64,000 bases of DNA from Arthrobacter sp. HY1533. Its GTDB lineage: Bacteria; Actinomycetota; Actinomycetes; Actinomycetales; Micrococcaceae. The position numbers were made by a program, and so were the translations under genes. Shown here piece after piece: positions 47,538 through 57,745 of this stretch. The notes under the pieces were generated by a model. That model ran no database searches and was not told the DNA's origin. It saw only the letters and a program-made list of their open reading frames with translations. Position 1 is the stretch's first letter. Every line of letters starts with the position of its first letter. The stretch spans positions 278,507 to 342,506 of the forward strand of contig NZ_JANKZF010000005.1 in the NCBI RefSeq assembly GCF_027568515.1, written 5' to 3'.

Positions 47538-48272
47538 CTAGTGCAGGATCATTTTCTCCACGAAATACACCAGCGTGCCCAGCGAGAGCACCGGCGCCAA
47601 GGCGGCAGCGACCATCCCGAAGCGGCTGGGAGACATGCCGGCAAGGGTGCGAAGCCTGTGGAAGGCGGCAATGACAGCGCCCACCAGCATGCCCAGGACC
47701 ATGGCCGGGACAATGCGGACGTCGGAGAACAGCAATGCGGCCAACGGGCCGGCGAGGCCCGACAGCACAATGGTCAGCGGCGCCAGGACCCTGTCCGGCC
47801 AGCGCAGCATGCCGGACAGGAGCGCCACGGTGGCGCTGATGGCAACGATGAGGGTCATGCCAGGTTCGCCCAGGAACCTGAGGGAGGCCACCCAGCCGCC
47901 GGCGAAACCTGCAATGGCGACACCGGCACCTGCGCCAAGCGTCGATTCCAGCCGGTGCTTTTGCCCCGTGCCGCGGATCAGCTGAACCACCATGACGGCG
48001 CCAAAACCTACGGCAATGTACATGGGGGTCCATGACAAGTTCTCGGTGCCAGCGGACATGCCCGCGGTCAGCGCGGAGGCTGCACCCGTCAGGGCGATCA
48101 CGCTGCCGAGCGTCTTCTTGGCCGGAATGCCCAAATAGTGCGGCCAGCCCAGGCCGAACACGGCAGCCAGGACCATGGCGGCACCCACGGCCCAGCCCAG
48201 GCCAAGGTAGTGCCCTGCCGCGAGCAGTGCGAGGGCGAGTATTCCGACAAGTCCGGCAATTGATGACTTCAC
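47538..48272 (-). CDS. Polytopic membrane protein of unknown function
   Basis: A 244-residue, very hydrophobic protein with about seven or eight helices, starting at a GTG at 48272 with AGGA 8 bp upstream (MKSSIAGLVGILALALLAAG). A GWPHYLGIPAKKTLGSVIAL loop and a final FVEKMILH are the only hydrophilic features of note. I recognise no transporter family. It is divergent from glnR, with a shared 143-bp intergenic region, and may be co-regulated with it. Confidence 0.7.
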   Translation of the reverse strand: MKSSIAGLVGILALALLAAGHYLGLGWAVGAAMVLAAVFGLGWPHYLGIPAKKTLGSVIALTGAASALTAGMSAGTENLSWTPMYIAVGFGAVMVVQLIRGTGQKHRLESTLGAGAGVAIAGFAGGWVASLRFLGEPGMTLIVAISATVALLSGMLRWPDRVLAPLTIVLSGLAGPLAALLFSDVRIVPAMVLGMLVGAVIAAFHRLRTLAGMSPSRFGMVAAALAPVLSLGTLVYFVEKMILH

Positions 48273-48415
48273 ACACCAATCCTGCCTTATTCTGCCGGTA
48301 CACTGTGGAACAACCTTGTGGGCGGGGCGTCGGACGCGTGGCACCGCCGTGGCACCTGGTGTTCGCAGTTGTTCCGTCGCTCAAAGATGCGCGTTTTTGA
48401 CCTTGTGAGGACGTC

Positions 48416-49123
48416 ATGTCGCAGATCTTATTGCTGACCAACAACCACGGCAGTTCCGTGGAAGTTTTGCCTGCGCTTGAACTGCTCAGCCACAGCGTCC
48501 ACATTCTCCCCGCCGTTCCGACGGCCCTGCTCGATGCCAAGCCCTCCGACGTCATCCTTGTCGATGCCCGCAAGGACCTTGCCGGATCCCGCTCGCTGAC
48601 CCAGCTGCTGCGCGCCACGGGCATCAGCGTTCCCCTGCTGCTGGTGCTGACCGAGGGTGGAATGGCCGCCGTGACCGCATCCTGGGCGGCCGACGACGTC
48701 ATCCTCGAGTCCGCGGGCCCGGCCGAGGTTGAGGCCCGCATCCGCCTGGCCCTGACCCGGGCGGCGGACACGGATGACGGCACGGGCCAGGAAATCCACG
48801 CCGCCGGAATCGTCATCGACGAGGACAGCTACACGGCCCGGGTCCACGGCTCCGTGCTGAACCTGACGTACAAGGAATTCGAACTGCTCAAGTACCTGGC
48901 ACAACACCCGGGGCGGGTTTTCACCAGGGCGCAGCTGCTCAACGAGGTCTGGGGTTACGACTATTACGGCGGCACGCGCACCGTGGATGTCCACGTCCGG
49001 CGGCTGCGCGCTAAGCTCGGCTCCGAACATGAGAGCCTGATCAGCACCGTCCGAAACGTGGGTTACAGGCTCACCGTGTCCAAGTCCCCTGAAGAATCCA
49101 TGGCCGACGCCCCGCAACACTGA
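48416..49123 (+). CDS. glnR: GlnR-type nitrogen regulator (OmpR-family winged helix)
   Basis: A 235-residue orphan response regulator matching actinobacterial GlnR throughout: [53 protein letters not shown] and [12 protein letters not shown]. The DNA-binding domain is [53 protein letters not shown]. Asp50 is conserved, but the usual second acidic pair is absent, as in known GlnR proteins that act without phosphorylation. GAGG lies 5 bp before the ATG. There is no adjacent sensor kinase, as expected. Confidence 0.92.
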   Translation: MSQILLLTNNHGSSVEVLPALELLSHSVHILPAVPTALLDAKPSDVILVDARKDLAGSRSLTQLLRATGISVPLLLVLTEGGMAAVTASWAADDVILESAGPAEVEARIRLALTRAADTDDGTGQEIHAAGIVIDEDSYTARVHGSVLNLTYKEFELLKYLAQHPGRVFTRAQLLNEVWGYDYYGGTRTVDVHVRRLRAKLGSEHESLISTVRNVGYRLTVSKSPEESMADAPQH

Positions 49124-49155
49124 GTGCCTGGCCCGCCACGAGGAGAACCACCGCC

Positions 49156-50169
49156 GTGCCTGAACTGCCCCGCGCCCTTGTCCTGATGAGCGCCGACACC
49201 TTTTCCGTGCAGTTCGACGGCGCGCGCCTGCGGCAGCTTGCCGACTTGGCCACGCTCGGGGAAACGGTGTGGGCCCCGTCCCTTGATGCCCCCGAGGTGC
49301 AAGACTGGCTTCCCGGCGTGGAGGTGCTCATCACCAGCTGGGGCGTGCCACTGCTGGATGGGGCCGCCCTGGCCAGGCTGCCGAAGCTGCGGGCCGTCTT
49401 CCACTGTGCGGGCTCGGTGCGCACCTTCGCCACGGATGCCCTGTGGGACCGCGGGATCGAGGTCTCCAACGGCGCCAACTCCAATGCCATTCCGGTGGCC
49501 GAGTTCACCCTTGCCAGCATCATCCTGGCCGGCAAGCGGGCGCAGGTTCTGGCCAACGACTTCCGCAGCCTCCGCGGCGAGCGTGGCATCGCCGAGCGCC
49601 GCGGGGAACTGGGCAACATGGGCCGCACCATTGGGCTTGTTGGATTTTCCAAGATTGGCCGGCGGGTGGCCGAGCTGTTGCAGATTCTGGCGGACACCAC
49701 AGTCCTGGTCGCCGACCCCTACGCCGACCCGGAAGCCGTGGCCGCCACAGGTGCGCAGCTGTTGCCGCTGGCCGACATGTTGCCGCAGGTGGAGATCCTG
49801 TCCATCCACGCCCCGTCGCTGCCCAGTACCCGCCACATGATCGCCGCCGCGGAGCTGGCAGCACTGCCCGACGGCGCCACGATCATCAACACGGCACGCG
49901 GGGCCCTCATCGACCACGAAGCCTTGGCTGCGGAGTGCCGCACGGGCCGGCTCACGGCCATCCTGGACGTCACGGAACCGGAGCCGCTGCCCTCGGACAG
50001 TGAATTGTACGAGCTGCCCAACGTGATCCTCACGCCCCACGTGGCGGGGTCGCTGGGCAAGGAAACACGTCGCATGGTGGATGAGGCGCTGGCCGACCTT
50101 GGACGCTTCGTCGCGGGGCTGCCGCTGGAATCAGCCGTCCGCCGTGAGGACCTGGAACACCTGGCTTAG
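49156..50169 (+). CDS. D-isomer-specific 2-hydroxyacid dehydrogenase
   Basis: A 337-residue NAD-dependent dehydrogenase. The Rossmann motif is IGLVGFSKIGRRVAELL. Catalytic Arg (NTARGALID), Glu (DVTEPEPLP) and His (LTPHVAGS) are in the expected order. The N-terminal catalytic half has AVFHCAGSVRTFATDALWDRGIEVSNGANSNAIPVAEFTLASII. The sequence resembles glyoxylate/hydroxypyruvate reductases, but the substrate is not determinable. It starts at GTG 49156, 33 bp after glnR, possibly in the same transcript. Confidence 0.9.
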   Translation: MPELPRALVLMSADTFSVQFDGARLRQLADLATLGETVWAPSLDAPEVQDWLPGVEVLITSWGVPLLDGAALARLPKLRAVFHCAGSVRTFATDALWDRGIEVSNGANSNAIPVAEFTLASIILAGKRAQVLANDFRSLRGERGIAERRGELGNMGRTIGLVGFSKIGRRVAELLQILADTTVLVADPYADPEAVAATGAQLLPLADMLPQVEILSIHAPSLPSTRHMIAAAELAALPDGATIINTARGALIDHEALAAECRTGRLTAILDVTEPEPLPSDSELYELPNVILTPHVAGSLGKETRRMVDEALADLGRFVAGLPLESAVRREDLEHLA

Positions 50170-50286
50170 CCGGGCACCGCCCGGGACTGGCCGGGCTTCC
50201 CCGAAAGGCACCGCAAGGTGCCCGGAAAACAGGAAGACCCGCAGCTGATGGCAAAGAATGAATTCTTCGCCACCCTGCTGCGGGTC
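50170..50286. ncRNA. Candidate structured RNA: three hairpins in a row
   Basis: The hairpins are CCGGGC/GCCCGG (loop ACC), GGCACC/GGTGCC with a GCAA tetraloop, and a long stem at 50236-50286. The long stem has GACCCGCAGC/GCTGCGGGTC (10 bp), a 3x4 internal loop, TGGC/GCCA, one mismatch and AAGAA/TTCTT with a TGAA loop. Neither strand shows a T-run, so simple termination is not obvious. Whether it is transcribed as its own RNA, and from which strand, is unknown. Confidence 0.35.
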
Positions 50287-50549
50287 GATTCCCACTGGTG
50301 GAGGACATACGGGTCGAACGTATCGAGGACACCCCACTGGTGCATCCCCCCGGTGCAAGGCACGATCCTGGTGCGGATCCCTGCCGCCTGCGGCAACCGG
50401 AATCCGGCTGCGCTGCTCCCAAACTCTATGCCACGCCCAGCGGGCATGCAAACCGGCAACGGGGCCGTCCGTGCCGGTGCCGCTGGATGAGGCAGCGATC
50501 CGCGCCCCGGGTCTCGCTATCGCCCGCGTCCGCCCACTAGGCTGTTGCC
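50170..50549. other. Structured intergenic region upstream of mshD
   Basis: This 380-bp gap shows three consecutive hairpins at 50170-50184, 50207-50222 (GCAA tetraloop) and 50236-50286, plus an ATACG/CGTAT stem near 50316-50332. Short open frames on both strands look non-coding. I recognise neither a tRNA nor a known riboswitch. The mshD promoter should lie at the downstream end. Confidence 0.5.
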
Positions 50550-51536
50550 ATGAGCCCCGCAAAGACAGACAGCTGGCCCGTGACCGTGATCCCCGGTGCG
50601 CCCGGGCCCGAGATCCTGCGGGAAATCCAGGCGGTGGTGGACGCCGCGGAAGACGCCGACGGCAACCCGCCCTTTTCCGAACAAACGCTCGTGGAGCTGA
50701 AATCCACCGGGGCCGGCCCGCACAGCGTGCTGACCCTGCTGACCTACGCGCCGGAGGACGCCTCCCCCACAGCGGGCGAGGACCTGGCCGGCGTGGCGGT
50801 GGTGGTGCTCAATGGCAACGAGGGTGTCCTGGAGATTGTGGTGCACCCGGCCTACCGCAACGACGGTGTGGGCGCCATGCTGGCCGACAAACTCGTGGAG
50901 GTCAGGGGGCTGCAGGGCATCAAGGCCTGGTCCCACGGTGACCACGAGGCCGCCGCGGACCTTGCCGCCAGCTACGGCTACCGGGCCATCCGCGAGCTGT
51001 GGCGCATGCGCCTGGTGCGGCAGGCTCCGCAATCCGGGGACCTGGCGGCACAGCAGGCGGCCCCGGCGGACATGCCCGACGGCGTGAGGCTGCGCACATT
51101 TATCCCCGGCCAGGACGAGGAAGGCTGGCTGGCTGCCAACGCCGCCGCCTTTGCACACCACCCGGAGCAGGGCGCCATGACCCTGGCTGACCTGCGGGCC
51201 CGGATGGCCGAGCCCTGGTTCGATCCGGCCGGATTTTTCCTTGCCGTCAATGATGAGGACCAGATCCTGGGCTTCCACTGGACCAAAGTTCACCCGGGCC
51301 GGCACGGGCAGGAGGCCATGGGCGAGGTCTACGTGGTGGGCGTCACGCCCGGCGCGCAGGGCATGGGCCTGGGCAGAATCCTGACCAAGGCCGGCATTGC
51401 CCACCTGCAAAAGACCGGTATGCGGGCCATTATGCTGTACGTGGACGCCGACAATGAGGCGGCCGTGTCGCTTTACCGCAAGCTTGGTTTCACCAAGTGG
51501 GATTCCGATGTCATGTACGGGCCCATGTCGGCGTAG
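50550..51536 (+). CDS. mshD: Mycothiol synthase
   Basis: Final enzyme of mycothiol biosynthesis, acetylating Cys-GlcN-Ins with acetyl-CoA. The 328-residue protein has two GNAT domains as in known MshD: the first with EIVVHPAYRNDGVGAMLADKL, the second with GEVYVVGVTPGAQGMGLGRILTKAGIAHLQ and the closing YVDADNEAAVSLYRKLGFTKW. The motif GFHWTKVHP is characteristic. Mycothiol is confined to Actinomycetota, which supports the host assignment. Confidence 0.94.
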   Translation: MSPAKTDSWPVTVIPGAPGPEILREIQAVVDAAEDADGNPPFSEQTLVELKSTGAGPHSVLTLLTYAPEDASPTAGEDLAGVAVVVLNGNEGVLEIVVHPAYRNDGVGAMLADKLVEVRGLQGIKAWSHGDHEAAADLAASYGYRAIRELWRMRLVRQAPQSGDLAAQQAAPADMPDGVRLRTFIPGQDEEGWLAANAAAFAHHPEQGAMTLADLRARMAEPWFDPAGFFLAVNDEDQILGFHWTKVHPGRHGQEAMGEVYVVGVTPGAQGMGLGRILTKAGIAHLQKTGMRAIMLYVDADNEAAVSLYRKLGFTKWDSDVMYGPMSA

Positions 51537-51611
51537 CCTGCCCGCGGGTGGCGCCTGCGGCCGCGGCTTGTATGGTTGATTCAAGGCAATACCGACTACG
51601 AGGACTTGTTG

Positions 51612-53855
51612 ATGAAGCGCGATTACAAGGCATCCCTGAACACCCTGCCGGGCAGCAGCCCGGAACGATTTTTCTCCGGGGAAGTGCCGGCATCCAGGGC
51701 CACGCAGGACCGGATCGAGATTCCGGAGTTCGAGCCCACGCTCATTCCCGAGGGCGACATCAGCGGCGACAGGTTCCTTGACCGCGAGCTGAGCTGGCTG
51801 GCGTTCAACGCCCGCGTGCTGGAACTGGCCGAAGACCCCGAGCTGCAGCTACTGGAGCGGGTGAACTTCCTGTCCATCTTTGCCTCCAACCTTGATGAGT
51901 TCTTCATGGTGCGCGTTGCCGGCCTGAAGCGCCGCATCGCCGCAGGCCTGGCCGTGCCCTCCCCCGCGGGGCTGAGCCCCCTTGAGGTCCTGGAGCAGAT
52001 CAGCGACGCCGCCCACGAGCTGCAGTCACGCCACGCGCACGTCTTTGCCAGCCAGATCAGGCCGGCGCTGGCCTACGAGCACATCCACCTGGTCCACTGG
52101 GACGAACTGGATGACCCCTCCAAGATTCAGCTGGCCAAGATGTTCGCCGAGAAGATCTTCCCCATTCTCACGCCGCTGGCCGTTGACCCGGCCCATCCCT
52201 TCCCCTACATCTCCGGCCTGTCCCTGAACCTGGCCGTGGTGGTCCGCAACCCGGTCAGCGACAAGGAACTCTTTGCCCGCCTGAAGGTGCCGGACCTGCT
52301 GCCTCGCCTGGTGCCCCTGGACGGTCCACGCGCCGGCACCGTGCCCGGGCGCGTGGCCCGCTTCATCCCCCTGGAAGAGGTCATCGCCGAGCACCTGGAC
52401 CAGCTGTTCCCCGGCATGGAAATCGTGGAACACCACAGCTTCCGCGTCACCCGCAACGAGGACCTCGAAGTGGAAGAGGACGACGCCGAAAACCTCCTGC
52501 AGGCGCTCGAGAAGGAACTGCTCCGGCGCAAGTTCGGCCCGCCCGTGCGCCTCGAGGTGGCCACGGACATCAACCCGAGCATCCTTGCCCTGCTGGTGCG
52601 CGAGCTGGACATTGACGAGACCGAGGTCTATTCATTGCCGGCCCCGCTGGACCTGCGCGGGCTGTCCATCATTGGCAGCATCGACCGCGCGGACCTGCGC
52701 TACCCCAAGCACGTGGCCCACACCTCCCGGGACCTGAACGCCTCGGAAACCTCCAAGGCCGCCAACGTGTTTGCCGCCATGCGCCGCCGCGACATCCTGC
52801 TGCACCACCCCTACGATTCCTTCTCCACCTCCGTGCAGGCATTCCTGGAGCAGGCGGCCGCGGACCCCAAGGTGCGTGCCATCAAGCAGACCCTGTACCG
52901 CACCTCCGGCGACTCCCCCATTGTGGATGCCCTGGTGGATGCCGCCGAGGCCGGCAAGCAGGTCCTGGCCCTGGTGGAGATCAAGGCCCGCTTCGATGAG
53001 CAGGCCAACATTTCCTGGGCCCGCAAGCTCGAGCAGGCCGGCGTCCACGTGGTGTACGGCATCGTGGGCCTGAAAACCCACTGCAAGCTGTCCCTCGTGG
53101 TCCGCCAGGAGCAGGACGGCCTGCGCCGCTACTGCCACATCGGAACAGGCAACTACCACCCCCGCACGGCCCGCTACTACGAGGACCTGGGGCTGCTGAC
53201 AGCCGACAACCAGGTGGGCGAGGACCTGTCCAAGCTGTTCAACCAGCTGTCCGGCTACGCGCCCAAGTCCACGTTCAACCGCCTGCTGGTGGCCCCGCGC
53301 TCGGTCCGATCGGGCCTGATTGAGCGCATCGACGCCGAGATCGCCAACAAGAAGGCCGGCCTGCCGGCCCGGGTGCGCATCAAGGTCAACTCCATGGTTG
53401 ACGAGTCCATCATTGACTCCCTCTACCGGGCCTCGCAGGCCGGCGTGGAGGTTGGCGTGATTGTGCGCGGCATCTGCTCGCTGCGTCCGGGCGTGCCCGG
53501 CCTGAGCGAGAACATCACCGTGCGGTCCGTGCTGGGCCGCTTCCTGGAACACTCGCGTGTTTTCACCTTCGCCAATGGCGGGGACCCCGTGGTGTACATC
53601 GGCTCGGCAGACATGATGCACCGAAACCTGGACCGCAGGGTCGAGGCGCTGGTGCGGCTGTCCAACCAGGAAGACATTCACGAGGTCAACTCCCTCCTGG
53701 ACCGGTACCTGGATCCCGGCACATCCAGCTGGCACCTCGATGAGGACGGCGAATGGCAACGCCACCACCTCGACGCCGATGGAAAACCCCTGCTTGACGT
53801 CCAGTCATGGCTGCTTGCCAGCCGTTCACGTCCGCGATCCGCACTGCACCGGTAA
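51612..53855 (+). CDS. ppk1: Polyphosphate kinase 1
   Basis: Reversibly transfers the terminal phosphate of ATP to polyphosphate; 747 residues. The N-terminal domain begins [22 protein letters not shown]. The phospho-acceptor His490 ([11 protein letters not shown]) and His509 ([21 protein letters not shown]) keep the 19-residue spacing of the E. coli pair (435/454). I start at the ATG at 51612, with GAGGA 9 bp upstream; a TTG 36 bp earlier is an alternative. The stop overlaps the next start (TAATG). Confidence 0.95.
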   Translation: MKRDYKASLNTLPGSSPERFFSGEVPASRATQDRIEIPEFEPTLIPEGDISGDRFLDRELSWLAFNARVLELAEDPELQLLERVNFLSIFASNLDEFFMVRVAGLKRRIAAGLAVPSPAGLSPLEVLEQISDAAHELQSRHAHVFASQIRPALAYEHIHLVHWDELDDPSKIQLAKMFAEKIFPILTPLAVDPAHPFPYISGLSLNLAVVVRNPVSDKELFARLKVPDLLPRLVPLDGPRAGTVPGRVARFIPLEEVIAEHLDQLFPGMEIVEHHSFRVTRNEDLEVEEDDAENLLQALEKELLRRKFGPPVRLEVATDINPSILALLVRELDIDETEVYSLPAPLDLRGLSIIGSIDRADLRYPKHVAHTSRDLNASETSKAANVFAAMRRRDILLHHPYDSFSTSVQAFLEQAAADPKVRAIKQTLYRTSGDSPIVDALVDAAEAGKQVLALVEIKARFDEQANISWARKLEQAGVHVVYGIVGLKTHCKLSLVVRQEQDGLRRYCHIGTGNYHPRTARYYEDLGLLTADNQVGEDLSKLFNQLSGYAPKSTFNRLLVAPRSVRSGLIERIDAEIANKKAGLPARVRIKVNSMVDESIIDSLYRASQAGVEVGVIVRGICSLRPGVPGLSENITVRSVLGRFLEHSRVFTFANGGDPVVYIGSADMMHRNLDRRVEALVRLSNQEDIHEVNSLLDRYLDPGTSSWHLDEDGEWQRHHLDADGKPLLDVQSWLLASRSRPRSALHR

Positions 53856-54820
53856 TGCGCAACACTGAACACCTTGAGGATGCCGTGGAGGACTTCACAG
53901 GCGTTTCCATCTACGCAGCAGGCGCCCTGTGCTGGCGCGTCAAGAAGAGGAAACTCGAAGTCCTGCTGATCCACCGCCAGCGCTACGACGACTGGTCCTG
54001 GCCCAAGGGCAAGCTGGACAAGGGCGAGACCCTTGCCGAGTGCGCCGTGCGGGAGGTGTATGAGGAGGTGGCGCTGCCCATCACCCTGGGCATCCGGCTG
54101 CCCTCCATCCGCTACGCCGTGAAGCCGGGCCTGAAGGAAGTCCACTACTGGGCTGCCGCGGTGGATGACATGCCGCCGCTGCCCGACGGCAAGGAAGTGG
54201 ACGCCGCCATCTGGTGCAGCCCCACCAAGGCGCGCGGCCTGCTGTCCAACCCCTCCGATGTGGAGCCGCTGGATGCCCTGCTGGCCGCACATGAGGCCGG
54301 CACGCTGGACACGTGGCCCCTGCTGGTCATCCGGCATGCCAAGGCCAAGCCGCGGTCCTCGTGGACCCGGGCCGAGGGCGAGCGTCCGCTGGCCGCAACG
54401 GGAAAGCGCCAGGCCCTGTACCTGCAACGGCTCCTGATGTCCTGGGGTCCGGGCCGGATCCACACGAGCGGCTGGATGCGCTGCATCTCCACCATCTCCC
54501 CCTACGCCCAGGCCACCAAGGCCAAGGTGAAAGTGGTGCCATGGCTGACGGAAGCGGACCACAAACGGAACCCCGCCAAGGCTGCCTCCGTGGTGGAGAA
54601 ATTGCTGATGCGCTCCAGCGCCACCGCCCTGTGCACGCACCGGCCCGTCATGCCCACTGTGTTGGCCACCCTGGCCAACCACATGGGCCCGGAACTGGCC
54701 GCGGCACTGCCCGTGCATGACCCCTACCTGGCTCCGGGCGAGGTCCTCGTGGCCCACGTGTCCGTCGCCGAACCGGGCCGCATCGTGGCACTTGAGCAGC
54801 ACAAGCCCTACGAGGACTGA
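53855..54820 (+). CDS. Nudix hydrolase fused to histidine phosphatase (MutT1-like)
   Basis: A 321-residue two-domain hydrolase. The N-terminal Nudix domain has the box GKLDKGETLAECAVREVYEEVAL, in which the usual final Gly is Ala. The C-terminal histidine-phosphatase domain begins VIRHAKAKPRSSWTRAEGERPLAATGKRQA and has the second His in ALCTHRPVMP. This is the architecture of mycobacterial MutT1, which clears 8-oxo-(d)GTP and diadenosine polyphosphates. The ATG shares one base with the ppk1 stop, so the two are coupled. Confidence 0.9.
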   Translation: MRNTEHLEDAVEDFTGVSIYAAGALCWRVKKRKLEVLLIHRQRYDDWSWPKGKLDKGETLAECAVREVYEEVALPITLGIRLPSIRYAVKPGLKEVHYWAAAVDDMPPLPDGKEVDAAIWCSPTKARGLLSNPSDVEPLDALLAAHEAGTLDTWPLLVIRHAKAKPRSSWTRAEGERPLAATGKRQALYLQRLLMSWGPGRIHTSGWMRCISTISPYAQATKAKVKVVPWLTEADHKRNPAKAASVVEKLLMRSSATALCTHRPVMPTVLATLANHMGPELAAALPVHDPYLAPGEVLVAHVSVAEPGRIVALEQHKPYED

Positions 54821-54987
54821 CACCGCACCCGGGCGGGATGTGCCCCGGAAACATGCGGATTCCGGGGCACCTGGATGCCCCGGATGTAGCAATTCGACAT
54901 GCACTTGCCCATTGGGGACCTTCGGTACGTAACATTGGAGCGAATAAGGGATTTCGCTTGCCAACGTCGCCGCAAAGGATATATAGC

Positions 54988-56004
54988 ATGCCGTCACTCG
55001 ATTCGCTGCCAGTATTGGACTTCTCCCGGCTCAGTGCCGGCCCGGAGGAAGCCGCCGCGTTCCGCAATGACCTGCGGGATGCCATGCACGAGGTGGGGTT
55101 CCTGTACCTGTCCGGCCATGGCGTGCCCCAGGAACTCACGGACGCCATGCTTTCGGTGTCCCGCCGCTTCTTTGAACTGCCCGAGGAAGTAAAGCTCGCC
55201 GTGGAGAACATCCACAGCCCCCAATTCCGCGGCTACACCCGCATGGGCGGCGAGCTCACCGACGGAGGCGTGGATTGGCGCGAGCAGATTGACATCGGGG
55301 TGGAGCGCGACACCGTGGCGCCGGGCCCCGGGGTGCCTGACTACTGGCGGCTGGAGGGCCCAAACCTGTGGCCCGAGGGATTGCCGGAGATGCGCGCCGT
55401 CGTCTCCGAATGGACCGAGCGGCTCAGCGCCATCTCACTGGAACTGCTGCGGTCCCTGGCGCTCTCGCTGGGGGCGCCCGAGGACACCTTTGATGCGGCG
55501 TTCGCAGCCCAGGCATTCCCCTTGCTGAAGATTGTCCGCTATCCGGGCGAATCCAACCCGGATCCCGTGCAGGGCGTGGGATCCCACCGCGACGGCGGCG
55601 TCATCACGCTGCTCCTCGTTGAGCCCGGCAAGGGCGGCCTCCAGGTGGAGTACCAGGGCCAGTGGATCGACGCGCCGCAGGTGCCCGGCACCTTCGTGGT
55701 GAACATTGGCGAGATGCTCGAGTTGGCAACCAACGGCTACCTCAAGGCCACCCTGCACCGCGTCATCTCGCCGCTGCGTGGCAACGACAGGATCTCCCTG
55801 CCGTTCTTCTTCAACCCGGCCCTTGACGCAACCATGCCCCGGCTCGCCGCCAGCCCGGAATTTCAGGCCAAGGCACGCGGGGTGTCGGCCGACCCGGGCA
55901 ACAGCCCGATCCTGTCGACCTATGGCGACAACGCCCTTCGCTACCGGCTCCGCGCCCACCCCAACGTGGTTGCCGCCCAGCATGCGGACCTGTTGACGGA
56001 CTAG
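54988..56004 (+). CDS. 2-oxoglutarate/Fe(II) dioxygenase, isopenicillin N synthase-like
   Basis: A 338-residue cytosolic oxygenase. The N-terminal DIOX_N region is LPVLDFSRLSAGPEEAAAFRNDLRDAMHEVGFLYLSGHGVP. The iron ligands are His200 and Asp202 (GSHRDGG) and His257 (TLHRVISP); the Arg-x-Ser 2-oxoglutarate motif is in GNDRISLPFFF. AAGGA lies 8 bp before the ATG at 54988. The substrate is unknown; the adjoining genes do not suggest a biosynthetic cluster. Confidence 0.9.
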   Translation: MPSLDSLPVLDFSRLSAGPEEAAAFRNDLRDAMHEVGFLYLSGHGVPQELTDAMLSVSRRFFELPEEVKLAVENIHSPQFRGYTRMGGELTDGGVDWREQIDIGVERDTVAPGPGVPDYWRLEGPNLWPEGLPEMRAVVSEWTERLSAISLELLRSLALSLGAPEDTFDAAFAAQAFPLLKIVRYPGESNPDPVQGVGSHRDGGVITLLLVEPGKGGLQVEYQGQWIDAPQVPGTFVVNIGEMLELATNGYLKATLHRVISPLRGNDRISLPFFFNPALDATMPRLAASPEFQAKARGVSADPGNSPILSTYGDNALRYRLRAHPNVVAAQHADLLTD

Positions 56005-56094
56005 TTTCAGAACGGCAAACCCCGGTTCCTCGTTCCACTGGCATTCTTTGTACCGTACACTCGACACAAAGATCGTCAAGTCATGGGGGAAGTG

Positions 56095-57741
56095 ATGGAT
56101 CCGAATCCGCTGGCACCAACGTTTCTGGAGATGCTCATTCCGTTTGGGCTGCCTCTTGCACTCGTGTGCGTGCTGCTCTATTCCATTATCCGCTTTGCCG
56201 TGTGGACGCCCCGCGGCGGCCCGCAACTGCACCAGGTGAGAAAGCACGCGTACTGGACCGGACTCATCGCCTGGATGTTCAGCAGCTTGGCAGCAGCGGG
56301 ACAGAGCGGCACCTACCACTACGGACAAGCATCCCAGCCTGGCAGTCCGTGGGCATCAATTCCGTGGTTTGCACTGCTCGGACCGGTGGCTGCCGTCATC
56401 GCCATCCATGCGTTGGGGCAGGCAACCTGGCCGGCACCCAAATCCGCCAAGCGAGTGGCCACCCTGGAATTTCGGCGGGTCCGCGACTACGTCCCACCCG
56501 CACTGGGCTGGACGGTTCTAGGGTCGTTCCTGCTCACCGCCTCCGTCATTCCATTTGTTGCTGCAACCCGGGGATTCCAGGCCGTTTCCTCACCCCCTCC
56601 CGGCACCCTGAGCGCCTGGACCATGGGGAAGGTGGACGGCTGGGTGCTGGCAGTGGCATTGACGCTGCCATTGCTTCTGCTGGCGGCCGGCACCCTGCTG
56701 GTCATGCGGCTCATTGCCTCACGCAGGTCCCTGGAAAGCCTGACGCCCGAGCAAAACAAGACGCTGCGAATCATTGGTATGAACCGGCTGCTGCGGCTTT
56801 CAGCCACTGTTGCCTCCGGGTACTCCGCAATTGCCGGGAACTACTTGTCGCAGCCCAGGCCGGGGTCGGACACCATGTCCTACACGAACTGGCTGGGGCT
56901 GGTGAACATGGCCGTGTTGGCGACGATGTTCTTTTGGAAGCCACCGACCCTCGAGCTGGCTACGTCTTTTCCCGACGCTGAACACGCGCGTCCGTTCCGG
57001 CCCAGCAGGGAGAGCTTCAGCGCGGCTCGACTCATGGATTCCACGGCCGTCGTCCTCGTTCCATCGGCCGCAGCCGGCGCCCTGCTCGGCTACGCCTTGC
57101 GGGATTGGCTGGGATGGATGGGAAGCATCTCGCTGCCCATGATCTTCATGGTCTTTTCCTATCTGGCCCTGGAAATGGTCCTGGTGCGCAACTACGGGTC
57201 GAGGGCGGGTTCACACAGTGGGGACCGCCCGCCACTGGAGGCGCCCCTGCCCGCATGGGTCCACGTCGGCTTTGGGCTGAGCGCACTGGCACTGGCCGCG
57301 GCCATCGTCTATGCCGTGGCATCCTCCACGTCGGTGCCGCCTCGCCGGTGGGACGGCTTCCCTGCACCGTGGGCAATCTGCGTGGTCCCGTGCATTTTGG
57401 CGGTTGCCATCCTTCTGGCGGGATTGGCCGCGGGGTGGGTGGTGCGTTCGCGCCCGGCGCTGGTCAATGTTCCGGCCATTTTGGATGCAACCCTGCGCCG
57501 CCGGTCGCTGTTTCGGATCGCCCGAACGGTCACCAGCTGCTGGTTCGCGTTGGCCGGCCTTGTGCTGACCATGGCTGAGCCGCCCGCCACCAGCCATCCG
57601 CACACCCTGCAGGTCGATCTCTCCGTGGTTGCCGCCCTGTGTTTCGCCTTGGGGGCAATTGCCTTGTTCCTTCCGGTCAGGGCCTACAGTCCGGCGGATG
57701 TCTCACCCGAGGGCTCGGACAAGCCAAGCATGAGCAAGTAG
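56095..57741 (+). CDS. Polytopic membrane protein of unknown function, GntR-linked
   Basis: A protein of about 548 residues with roughly 12 predicted helices and little extramembrane sequence. The ATG at 56095 follows GGGGGAAG; an ATG at 56083 has no ribosome-binding site but cannot be excluded. I see no ABC ATPase, permease or enzyme motif. It ends 4 bp before a YtrA-type GntR gene, and such pairs usually encode a membrane protein and its own repressor. Confidence 0.7.
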   Translation: MDPNPLAPTFLEMLIPFGLPLALVCVLLYSIIRFAVWTPRGGPQLHQVRKHAYWTGLIAWMFSSLAAAGQSGTYHYGQASQPGSPWASIPWFALLGPVAAVIAIHALGQATWPAPKSAKRVATLEFRRVRDYVPPALGWTVLGSFLLTASVIPFVAATRGFQAVSSPPPGTLSAWTMGKVDGWVLAVALTLPLLLLAAGTLLVMRLIASRRSLESLTPEQNKTLRIIGMNRLLRLSATVASGYSAIAGNYLSQPRPGSDTMSYTNWLGLVNMAVLATMFFWKPPTLELATSFPDAEHARPFRPSRESFSAARLMDSTAVVLVPSAAAGALLGYALRDWLGWMGSISLPMIFMVFSYLALEMVLVRNYGSRAGSHSGDRPPLEAPLPAWVHVGFGLSALALAAAIVYAVASSTSVPPRRWDGFPAPWAICVVPCILAVAILLAGLAAGWVVRSRPALVNVPAILDATLRRRSLFRIARTVTSCWFALAGLVLTMAEPPATSHPHTLQVDLSVVAALCFALGAIALFLPVRAYSPADVSPEGSDKPSMSK

Positions 57742-57745
57742 CACC

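Noticed and set aside
50166..50490. Small open frames on both strands between the dehydrogenase and mshD
   Set aside because: No family resemblance or good ribosome-binding site; the stretch is dominated by hairpins, so I describe it as structured DNA/RNA instead.
52632..53768. 378-codon open frame antisense to ppk1
   Set aside because: Antisense shadow of a gene with intact catalytic histidines; no recognisable protein.
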